Assembly (NCBI GenBank): GCA_002495535.1
Contig: DAFX01000024.1
Location: 1 to 6,952 of the forward strand
Reading direction: 5' to 3'
Origin: Euryarchaeota archaeon UBA433
GTDB taxonomy: Archaea > Thermoplasmatota > Poseidoniia > Poseidoniales > Poseidoniaceae
Length of the DNA stretch: 6,952 bases
Shown here piece by piece: positions 1-5,554 of this stretch; within the stretch, counting starts at the first letter, position 1, and each line of letters starts with the position of its first letter. Under the pieces are notes generated by a model. The model worked only from the letters and a program-made list of their open reading frames with translations. It searched no databases and was not told the origin of the DNA. Made by a program: the position numbers and the translations under genes.

Positions 1-318
1 TGAAAGTGGGTCAAGGCCGTATTGCCATTCCCAGCCGTCCGGTAGACCATCGTTGTCTGAATCCGGGTCGTTTGGTTGGGTGTTCATGAGGTATTCCAAA
101 CCGTACGTTAGACCGTCACCATCCTGATCTGTTGCGGCAAGGGCTTGGAATGAACCGTATTGAATCGAGGCAAATGTAGACAACACCATGAGAGCAACCA
201 GGGCCACTGATTTGACACTGTCACGGTGCTGCAAAATTTGCCATTGGGAGCGCGGCTTCGAGGGGGATGAAGGCGTACGCATGGTTGTCACAAAGGTTGG
301 GCTGTTTTGATGCCTCAT
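1..318 (-). CDS. Exported protein with thrombospondin type 3-like repeats, N-terminal part
   Basis: This is the first 106 residues of a leftward gene cut by the left window edge. A hydrophobic stretch (SVALVALMVL, about residues 37-46) followed by an Ala-rich site ending ALAA (about 59-62) looks like a signal peptide or N-terminal anchor. From about residue 63 come Asp/Gly-rich units, DQDGDGL and then DPDSDNDGLPDGWE followed by QYGLDPLS. These resemble the calcium-binding thrombospondin type 3 repeats seen in many exported archaeal and bacterial proteins. The product is therefore probably a surface or secreted calcium-binding protein; what lies beyond the repeats is unknown. Two ATG starts are possible: 318, which lies about 25 bases from a TATA-like TTGTATGA and would give a leaderless transcript, or 282 (94 residues), preceded by a weak GTGA. 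The gene follows the large surface protein gene on the same strand, after a gap of 119 or 155 bases. Confidence 0.75.
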   Translation of the reverse strand, partial: MRHQNSPTFVTTMRTPSSPSKPRSQWQILQHRDSVKSVALVALMVLSTFASIQYGSFQALAATDQDGDGLTYGLEYLMNTQPNDPDSDNDGLPDGWEWQYGLDPLS

Positions 319-337
319 AAGGGAAATGGTACGATGT

Positions 338-345
338 TCATACAA
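338..345 (-). promoter_or_regulatory. Possible TATA box for the repeat-protein gene
   Basis: On the minus strand TTGTATGA is preceded by a purine-rich stretch (GAAAAGAGAG) that could serve as a BRE. Its centre lies about 25 bases upstream of the ATG at 318, the distance expected for a leaderless archaeal transcript starting at that ATG. The match to a TATA consensus is only moderate. Confidence 0.3.
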
Positions 346-371
346 TGCTCTCTTTTCAAGACGACTTCACA

Positions 372-389
372 TGCCAAAATCTGTTGGCA
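372..389 (-). terminator. Possible hairpin/T-rich terminator after the surface protein gene
   Basis: TGCCAA and TTGGCA form a 6-bp stem around a 6-base loop. In the minus-strand direction, T4 runs lie just before the stem and inside it. The site is 49 bases after the stop of the large surface protein gene and before the promoter of the next gene, a sensible place for termination. Archaeal terminators are usually defined by T-tracts rather than hairpins, and no clean T-tail follows, so support is weak. Confidence 0.25.
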
Positions 390-437
390 AAAGGTCCTCA
401 GTGCATCGAATTGAGGCAGTATGAATCAGGGAAGGCA

Positions 438-3371
438 TCACAGGGCATCGAGTTCGTCCAAAAGTTCGAGATCGTCGTCCTCTTCTTCTTCAACAACCGC
501 CGGCGGAATGTCACTTTCAACCGACTCTTCCCAGACCTTTTCTTCATACTCAAGTTCCTCATCTTCGAAGACGTTTCCAGAGAGTTGTCCACGTCGATAC
601 ACGGCAAAGATAAATGCGGCAGCTAGGCCAATACCGAGGGCAAGAGTTTGTGGCTCCGGGTCGATGATTTCGTTGAGGAAACAAGAGGGACCTTCGCAAG
701 CCGTGCTGAAAATATGTTTGCTGTTCTGAGTGTACTCGGTGTCGTATGGCACTTCTTCATCCATAGGAGTGACCATCAGATTAAACTCAATCGTTTCGCC
801 GTTCTTGAGGGTGTCAGGGGGTGTAATGGCCAAAGAGAAATCCTTGCTCGAATAGGCGGGCAGGGTCAACAACAGGAAGTTACCACCAACTTGGTCGGAG
901 GACGCTCGGATCAAGGCCGTCCATCCATTGGGTTCCTCGAGGGTGATGACGACATCGAGGGGCACGTTGTTTTCATTGGCAATAATAAATTCAACAGTTT
1001 GGAATTCACCAGATGTGAATCGAACGAGAGAACTGCTTGCATCGGTGATCACCAAGCGCCCCGGTTGAACATCTTCACGAACTTGAACAGTGACTGGAAG
1101 GTCAAAGTAGCGAGCGTCTTGTGCGTCAACACCCTCTTCCACCACACGCACATAGACGGTATGGTTCCCTGCTTCGACGTTGTCCCCAAGTTCAAGATCG
1201 AGTTTCAAATCTGCGTATTGATCCGATTCAAGGTAGACGACAACGATGTCTGATTCAGACCCGTTGGAAATACTGTACTCCCAGGAAGCGTAATCTGTAT
1301 CCGCTTCCTTGTTGCGGTCGAGGTCAGCAGGGTTGATGATTCGCCAAGTCGTTTGGCCAAGTGTATCGCTTGAATCGGTGATTCGTAGGTTGTACCACAG
1401 AGAAGAGCCCGGGCTTACAGGCCCGACGTTTCCTAGGGTGCCACTGTCTGAATCAGCAATCACTTCCACAAGCACCCCGAAGGTGCGATGAACTGTGAAT
1501 GCGACTTCCGTAAAGAGTTCTGAATCGCCTTGGCTACCAACGGTGATCCCTACCAAACCGATGTCTTGTGCTTCACGTTCTGAGGGCGGGAACACTTCCA
1601 TGCGAACTGTGAGAATTTGATGTGAACCAATGTCGGGTGTCAGCGAGTGAATGCCTTCTTCGGCGAGTTCCATGCCCGTGTCGTTGTCATAGAACTTGTA
1701 TTGCCAAGCGTCTGGGAGTTCCGTGACGCGGATTCTGAACGCATCTGTGACGAAGCCGGAGTTGAACACGTCAATGAAGAAATCCCCGCTAACATCGCCC
1801 GAGTCGACATAGTGAGACAGAGTTTCATCATAGGCTTCAGGGCGTGTGGAGTCTGCGATTTGTTTCTGGTGTTCATCGTCTTCGAACACGGAGATTCGAG
1901 GTGGAGAAAGTACGTCTGATTCTTCAATATCAAGCACAATGGTCTCGACTGCAACTTCAACAGTTTGCCCCTCACTGTTCTCAGCATACGCTCGTGCTTC
2001 AATCTCAAGCGTGTTTGGTGCGGAAGTCAAATCATCATCTGGCACTTCAATGCTCAAGATTGGGCGTGCGAACGTGCCGCCGCCGGAGAGCATGTACCCA
2101 CCGGGTTGGTCCCAAACAGGATCAGACCAGGTGGATGGCAGCGCACGGCCGAGTTCAAACACCACTTCTAACTGAGACGAAGTCGCACCCGTGTGTTCAA
2201 TCAAGAATTCAACACTCGAAGTTTGGCCTGGGGCAATCAAAACCACATCAGGTTGAGTGTTGGGCAGCGAGAGATAGACATCGTGTTCAATGAATTCAAT
2301 GCCGCTGTGCTCGAACACAAGGGTGTGGCCTTGCACGTCGCTGATCTCCAACTGAACCGGGTATTCACCTGCTACAATACCTGCTTCATAGGTGTAGGTA
2401 AAGTTGCCAACCAGACCGTTATTGTCGAGCTTTAGGTCATCGTCATCAAACGACTTGGCAAACACAGTCCCTGCCCCGTTTGGCGTGGTCATCACAAGGT
2501 CGACTCCCTGAATGTCGTCGCGTCCAAAGGCGTCTCGAACATCGACAGAAAATTGCATGTCACGGAATTCAGGGCGGTGGTTTGGCGACCACTCGGTAAC
2601 CTCGGGATCGAGGAAACCGCCACCAGGCCGATGCACCTTGACGACGGAATTTGCCAAAGCGTTGGCTTTCATTTCTAATTTTGAATACCCGTTCGTTTGC
2701 TCAACATCGCCAAAGGCGACGTTGACTTCACAATTGCCGCCACCGATGCCGCCACCGCCGCTGCTTTCACAGGTCGCTTGAGCGTCAACACTCAGGCGCA
2801 ATTGCTTTCCATTGGCGACAGTAAAACCATCAGATGGCACCTCAAAGTCAACAATTGAAGAGGTCCACGAGCACGAACCGGTTCCAAAGGTGCCGCCCGT
2901 GCAAGGGTCATCGAGAGTTTCAGAAATCGAGTCAACTTCTGAGTCGCCCGATTTCAACGAGTAGGTGATGTCAGCGGTGGAACCCTGAGTGCCCTTGAAT
3001 TGTAAGAAGAGGGTGAGGGTGACCTTGTCGGTGTTGTCTCGCCCGTAGACGAGCAAGTCTGAGATCATTTCAGCGCTGCGGAATTCAACCCCGCCCAAGG
3101 CGCTTTGTTCCTGATGGGCCCCGGTTGGCTCAAGCGTTGTGATCGAACCATCACCCCCGCTTTCCGAGTCCATTTCATCGAGGTACAAATCGTAGGATTG
3201 GCACGCGGTGCAGGAAGATGCTGAATTCATTGGAACTGTTGGCTCTGCCAGTGATTCTTGCTCTTCGGGGACGGCGATGGGATTGGATCCAAACGGCGCC
3301 AAGCCACCGAGCATGATCATTACGAGTAAAACCGCCAAAAAACGACCGGAGGAGGAGGTATGAGAGGTCAT
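438..3371 (-). CDS. Large exported protein with C-terminal membrane anchor and acidic tail
   Basis: The protein has 977 residues. It begins with a signal peptide (hydrophobic core about residues 11-27). A long beta-rich extracellular region follows, and a single membrane helix (about 909-925) is followed by Arg-Arg and a 50-residue tail very rich in Glu and Asp. The predicted topology is therefore outside-N, inside-C. Segments around 530-630 and 770-870, with motifs such as ELPDAWQYKF and EPNGWTAL, resemble NEW3/CARDB-type Ig-like domains; the N-terminal 90-360 region is not recognised. All eight cysteines fall in four close pairs (54/57, 157/167, 201/214, 892/897), fitting disulfides in an exported protein. 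A Gly-rich loop lies between Cys201 and Cys214. No catalytic motif is visible, so a structural, adhesive or binding role at the cell surface is an inference. I chose the ATG at 3371 because GGTGA lies 8 bases upstream; the GTG at 3383 would overlap that site and add only four residues. Confidence 0.85.
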   Translation of the reverse strand: MTSHTSSSGRFLAVLLVMIMLGGLAPFGSNPIAVPEEQESLAEPTVPMNSASSCTACQSYDLYLDEMDSESGGDGSITTLEPTGAHQEQSALGGVEFRSAEMISDLLVYGRDNTDKVTLTLFLQFKGTQGSTADITYSLKSGDSEVDSISETLDDPCTGGTFGTGSCSWTSSIVDFEVPSDGFTVANGKQLRLSVDAQATCESSGGGGIGGGNCEVNVAFGDVEQTNGYSKLEMKANALANSVVKVHRPGGGFLDPEVTEWSPNHRPEFRDMQFSVDVRDAFGRDDIQGVDLVMTTPNGAGTVFAKSFDDDDLKLDNNGLVGNFTYTYEAGIVAGEYPVQLEISDVQGHTLVFEHSGIEFIEHDVYLSLPNTQPDVVLIAPGQTSSVEFLIEHTGATSSQLEVVFELGRALPSTWSDPVWDQPGGYMLSGGGTFARPILSIEVPDDDLTSAPNTLEIEARAYAENSEGQTVEVAVETIVLDIEESDVLSPPRISVFEDDEHQKQIADSTRPEAYDETLSHYVDSGDVSGDFFIDVFNSGFVTDAFRIRVTELPDAWQYKFYDNDTGMELAEEGIHSLTPDIGSHQILTVRMEVFPPSEREAQDIGLVGITVGSQGDSELFTEVAFTVHRTFGVLVEVIADSDSGTLGNVGPVSPGSSLWYNLRITDSSDTLGQTTWRIINPADLDRNKEADTDYASWEYSISNGSESDIVVVYLESDQYADLKLDLELGDNVEAGNHTVYVRVVEEGVDAQDARYFDLPVTVQVREDVQPGRLVITDASSSLVRFTSGEFQTVEFIIANENNVPLDVVITLEEPNGWTALIRASSDQVGGNFLLLTLPAYSSKDFSLAITPPDTLKNGETIEFNLMVTPMDEEVPYDTEYTQNSKHIFSTACEGPSCFLNEIIDPEPQTLALGIGLAAAFIFAVYRRGQLSGNVFEDEELEYEEKVWEESVESDIPPAVVEEEEDDDLELLDELDAL

Positions 3372-3379
3372 GAAGGTGT

Positions 3380-3384
3380 TCACC
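3380..3384 (-). promoter_or_regulatory. Ribosome binding site of the surface protein gene
   Basis: GGTGA on the minus strand lies 8 bases before the ATG at 3371 and matches the archaeal 16S 3' end. It favours this ATG over the in-frame GTG at 3383, which lies within the motif itself. Confidence 0.5.
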
Positions 3385-3405
3385 GGTCTACCCTGCTCGA
3401 CCGAG

Positions 3406-3412
3406 TGTTAAA
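3406..3412 (-). promoter_or_regulatory. Possible TATA box for the surface protein gene
   Basis: TTTAACA on the minus strand, preceded by CAAAACCG as a possible BRE, lies about 25 bases upstream of the ribosome binding site. Transcription starting about 25 bases downstream would give a very short leader that begins near the GGTGA. The match to the consensus is imperfect. Confidence 0.3.
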
Positions 3413-3424
3413 CGGTTTTGCATT

Positions 3425-3457
3425 GTTTGTTCACACAAACCCCCCTCTACGAGGGGG
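3425..3457 (-). terminator. Two adjacent hairpins downstream of tRNA-Leu
   Basis: Read on the minus strand, CCCCCTC and GAGGGGG pair around a 3-base loop (3457-3441). Directly next to it, GTTTGT and ACAAAC pair around a 4-base loop (3440-3425). They lie 26 bases after the mature 3' end of the tRNA and upstream of the surface protein gene promoter. Ending the tRNA transcript is the simplest role; a regulatory element for the next gene is the alternative. The tail GTTTGTGTG is only moderately T-rich. Confidence 0.4.
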
Positions 3458-3482
3458 AATTGAACGAGGATTTGAGAGGGAA

Positions 3483-3566
3483 TGCAGGGGGTGGGATACG
3501 AACCCACGAACCCATACGGGACCGGATCTTAAGCCCGGCGCCTTTGACCACCTCAGCCACCCCTGC
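3483..3566 (-). tRNA. tRNA-Leu (anticodon UAA)
   Basis: The full cloverleaf can be folded by eye. The 7-bp acceptor stem is perfect (GCAGGGG with CCCCTGC). The D arm contains GGTC. The anticodon stem CCGGG/TCCGG encloses the loop CTTAAGA, giving anticodon UAA (bases 3531-3529). A 14-base variable arm with a CCC/GGG stem fits a class II leucine tRNA. The T stem GTGGG/CCCAC encloses the loop TTCGTAT. The discriminator is A at 3483. CCA is not encoded, so it must be added by nucleotidyltransferase. There is no intron. The T loop is odd: position 58 (base 3498) is U where A is almost universal. A TATA-like TTCAAAT (3596-3590) lies about 27 bases upstream of the mature 5' end, so the gene may have its own promoter inside the SDR terminator region. 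Confidence 0.96.
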
Positions 3567-3591
3567 ATCACAGGCGACATGAGCACATGAT

Positions 3592-3616
3592 TTGAAGAAA
3601 ACCCCTTCGAAAGGTT
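3592..3616 (-). terminator. Hairpin and T-tract after the SDR gene
   Basis: Starting just 3 bases after the SDR stop codon, the minus strand reads AACCTTTCGAAGGGGTTTTCTTC. CCTT and AAGG pair around TCG, with AACC/GGTT as a possible lower extension across a two-G bulge, and a T-rich tail follows at once. This is the most terminator-like element in the window and would separate the SDR transcript from the tRNA gene. Confidence 0.45.
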
Positions 3617-3618
3617 GC

Positions 3619-4365
3619 TCAGGGAGCGACCGACCAACCACCATCAACGCTGATCACTTGTCCGGAGAGGTACTCGGAATTAACGAGGAAGGAGACGGCT
3701 TTGGACACATCATCGGGAGAGCCGCCTCTCCCCAACGGGACCTTTTCTAGGACGGAGGCGAAGTGTTCCGCCTCCCAAGCGGCAGCCATAATGGCACCGG
3801 GTGCCACACAATTGACTCGGATTTCTGGAGCCAAATCCCCTGCAAGATTCATCATCAATTGCCTCAAACCGGCTTTTGTTGAAGTGTAATGCGCAAGCCC
3901 GCTCCATGAACGCCCAAGTGAAGTATCAATCATACCAATAACACAGCCAGAAGCTTGCTTCAATTCCGCAGTCAAGGCTTGGGTCAAAAGGAACGGTACC
4001 TCCATGTGAATTCGAGTGTTCAAGCGTAATTCTTCAAGGCCAACTGCCTCGAAGTCATTTGAACTATAGATGGATGCATTGTGCACAAGAACGCCCAAAC
4101 CGGTCTGATTTCGATCTGCGATCACCCTTCGAGTTGAGGCGATGAGGTGGGACAAACCCTCGTCGGTTGAAAGGTCAGCAACAATCACCTCGCCCGAAGG
4201 TGAGCCGGATTCAGTGTTCTGTGTTTCTTCCAACAGCGTTTGGGCTTCTTTCACGGACGAACGAACGTGAACGAGGACATACCAGCCCTCGGCAATGAAC
4301 GAGCGAACGATTTGTGCGCCAATACGACGGCCTCCGCCAGTCACGAGGGCAACACCTTTCGCCAT
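3619..4365 (-). CDS. SDR family NADPH-dependent oxidoreductase, pteridine reductase (PTR1/FolM)-like
   Basis: This 248-residue protein has the usual length of a classical short-chain dehydrogenase/reductase. The cofactor-binding motif TGGGRRIG is at residues 9-16. HVRSS at 33-37, after the second strand, resembles the HYHRS of PTR1 and suggests NADPH through Arg35-Ser36. HNAS (95-98) is the NNAG-equivalent. The active-site Tyr160 and Lys164 form YxxxK. The residue 13 positions before the Tyr, normally Ser, is Asp147. PTR1 (Asp181/Tyr194/Lys198) and E. coli FolM have Asp at this place, so reduction of a dihydropterin or dihydrofolate is a reasonable inference. The substrate is not proven. VNCVAPGAI (184-192) and the C-terminal SGQVISVDGG motif (234-243) are standard SDR features. 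The ATG at 4365 puts the first beta strand right at the N terminus. No GGTGA precedes it, so the transcript may be leaderless. It is divergent from lipA. Confidence 0.88.
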   Translation of the reverse strand: MAKGVALVTGGGRRIGAQIVRSFIAEGWYVLVHVRSSVKEAQTLLEETQNTESGSPSGEVIVADLSTDEGLSHLIASTRRVIADRNQTGLGVLVHNASIYSSNDFEAVGLEELRLNTRIHMEVPFLLTQALTAELKQASGCVIGMIDTSLGRSWSGLAHYTSTKAGLRQLMMNLAGDLAPEIRVNCVAPGAIMAAAWEAEHFASVLEKVPLGRGGSPDDVSKAVSFLVNSEYLSGQVISVDGGWSVAP

Positions 4366-4443
4366 GGTGGGCGGTCGAGTTCATTGCTCATCAATGCTCG
4401 TTCAAAGCCAAAACTGCAATTGGATGCGCCATGCCCCCGGTGG

Positions 4444-4476
4444 AAAAGGTGACAGCGCCACCACAGCGCACCTTTT
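4444..4476. repeat. Inverted repeat with internal tandem repeat in the lipA promoter region
   Basis: AAAAGGTG (4444-4451) and CACCTTTT (4469-4476) are perfect 8-base inverted arms separated by 17 bases. Inside, ACAGCGCCACC (4452-4462) is followed directly by ACAGCGCACC (4463-4472), a tandem repeat differing by one deleted C; its second copy overlaps the right arm. The right arm also runs into the T-rich candidate TATA box of lipA. The arrangement fits an operator bound by a dimeric regulator; if transcribed it could also fold as a hairpin ending in a U-tract. Both roles are inferences. Confidence 0.45.
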
Positions 4477-4505
4477 TGATGGGCAATGCGTGGGGTCAAA
4501 CAAGA

Positions 4506-4513
4506 GGGGTGAT
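4506..4513 (+). promoter_or_regulatory. Shine-Dalgarno-like site that would support a TTG start for lipA
   Basis: GGGGTGAT contains GGTGAT, complementary to the archaeal 16S 3' end. GGTGA is 4 bases before an in-frame TTG at 4517, the same spacing as GGTGA to ATG in the downstream E1 alpha gene. It lies about 25 bases before the ATG at 4538, too far to serve that codon. It therefore argues for a TTG start and seven extra residues. Confidence 0.4.
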
Positions 4514-4537
4514 GCATTGTCTGGAAAACCACTTCCG

Positions 4538-5545
4538 ATGGCAGAGCGATTACCACCTGCATCGCGGCCTAAAGCCAAGCGTGAAAGACTCCCGCCTTGG
4601 TTCAAAACAGCGTTGCCATCAGGCGAACAGCAGGCGATTTTCAACAGCACCAAAGCAGCCGTGAAAGACAACACGCTGCACACGGTCTGCCAGGAAGCCC
4701 GCTGCCCCAACATTCACGACTGCTGGGCAAGCGGTGATGCAACCTTTATGATCGCAGGCCAAGAATGCACCAGAGGGTGCCGATTCTGTGCGGTTGGCAC
4801 CATCAAAACGCCTCCTGCGCTTGACCTCGATGAGCCAGAAAACCTAGCCAATGCGGTGGAATCGATGAATTTGCGTCACGCCGTCATCACAGTGGTCAAC
4901 CGAGACGACCTGCCCGACAGTGGAGCAGACCACTACAAGCAATGTATTCAAGCGGTCAATGATCGACAACCGCACGTCACCCTCGAACTGCTGTGCTCAG
5001 ACCTTGCTGGAGATCACGAAGCCCTCGCTCACCTTCTGGATGGCAGCCCTCTTTCCGTGTTTGCTCACAACGTCGAATGCGTGCCACGTTTGGATGCGAC
5101 GGTTAGAGATCACCGGGCATCATTTTCCCAATCGCTTGAGATCCTTCGTGCAGCCAAGCAACTGCGACCCGACATCTTGACAAAATCTTCAATCATGGTT
5201 GGCGTCGGTGAAACGGACGAAGAAATCACCGAGGCGCTCGACATGCTTCGTTCGGCTGGTGTTGACTTGGTCACCATCGGCCAGTACCTCGCACCTTCAG
5301 AGCGGCACTTGACCGTTGACCGCTTCCCCGAGCCAGAAATGTATGACCGATGGGCCCAGCATGCCATCAGCATCGGCTTTTCCGGCATTGCTAGCGGGCC
5401 GCTTGTCCGCTCTTCATTCAAAGCCGGCCTTCTGCTGCGGAAAACGCAAGACCCAAACAACACAGAATCAATGCCAGGTGCCTATGTCTACGTTGCCAAC
5501 CAAGCAGACGAAGCACCGGCACACCTTAAGAGCGGGATGGAATGA
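4538..5545 (+). CDS. lipA: Lipoyl synthase (radical SAM)
   Basis: LipA inserts two sulfur atoms into octanoyl groups bound to lipoyl domains, making the cofactor needed by 2-oxoacid dehydrogenase E2 subunits and GcvH. The 335-residue reading has all family marks. The auxiliary cluster CxxxxCxxxxxC is Cys51, Cys56 and Cys62, within TVCQEARCPNIHDCW. The radical SAM CxxxCxxC is Cys77, Cys81 and Cys84 (CTRGCRFC). The C-terminal GPLVRSS at 287-293 supplies the unusual serine ligand; RSSF replaces the common RSSY. A tail of about 40 residues after this motif is somewhat longer than in E. coli LipA. The ATG at 4538 is the conservative start. An in-frame TTG at 4517, with GGTGA 4 bases upstream, would give 342 residues and may be the true start. 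The gene ends 9 bases before the E1 alpha ATG, so the cofactor enzyme is co-transcribed with its likely client complex. Confidence 0.95.
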   Translation: MAERLPPASRPKAKRERLPPWFKTALPSGEQQAIFNSTKAAVKDNTLHTVCQEARCPNIHDCWASGDATFMIAGQECTRGCRFCAVGTIKTPPALDLDEPENLANAVESMNLRHAVITVVNRDDLPDSGADHYKQCIQAVNDRQPHVTLELLCSDLAGDHEALAHLLDGSPLSVFAHNVECVPRLDATVRDHRASFSQSLEILRAAKQLRPDILTKSSIMVGVGETDEEITEALDMLRSAGVDLVTIGQYLAPSERHLTVDRFPEPEMYDRWAQHAISIGFSGIASGPLVRSSFKAGLLLRKTQDPNNTESMPGAYVYVANQADEAPAHLKSGME

Positions 5546-5550
5546 GGTGA
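5544..5550 (+). promoter_or_regulatory. Ribosome binding site overlapping the lipA stop codon
   Basis: GAGGTGA is a 7-base match to the archaeal anti-Shine-Dalgarno sequence. Its first two bases are the last two of the lipA TGA stop, and it lies 4 bases before the E1 alpha ATG. This fixes that start and suggests translational coupling. Confidence 0.75.
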
Positions 5551-5554
5551 ACCA

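Larger units (their letters stand above)
4366..4537. promoter_or_regulatory. Divergent intergenic region between the SDR gene and lipA
   Basis: About 170 bases separate the two divergent start codons and must hold both promoters. I see no convincing TATA box for the SDR gene. For lipA, the T-rich CCTTTTTGAT (4471-4480) is the best candidate; a start about 25 bases on would fall near 4500. A long inverted repeat and a tandem repeat lie in the middle and are listed separately. In-frame codons continue upstream of the lipA ATG back to 4295, but that stretch shows no LipA homology. Confidence 0.5.

Noticed and set aside
421..729. Serine-rich open frame on the plus strand
   Set aside because: The serine run is the antisense reading of the Glu/Asp-rich tail of the surface protein, so it is a composition artefact.
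648..1253. Open frame of 201 codons on the plus strand
   Set aside because: It is antisense to the 977-residue surface protein, shows no recognisable domain or signal, and has the mixed composition typical of a shadow frame.
3381..3383. GTG start for the surface protein gene
   Set aside because: The GTG sits inside the GGTGA motif that serves the ATG at 3371; no separate ribosome binding site is visible for it.
3431..3647. Short minus-strand frames across the tRNA region
   Set aside because: They run through the complete tRNA-Leu gene and overlap the SDR stop; they show no coding signal.
4382..4396. Small inverted repeat CATTG-N5-CAATG near the SDR start
   Set aside because: Five-base arms are expected by chance in a region of this size, and there is no further support for an operator.
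4295..4537. In-frame N-terminal extension of lipA back to 4295
   Set aside because: It would overlap the start of the divergent SDR gene by about 70 bases, lacks LipA-like sequence, and would consume the whole promoter region.
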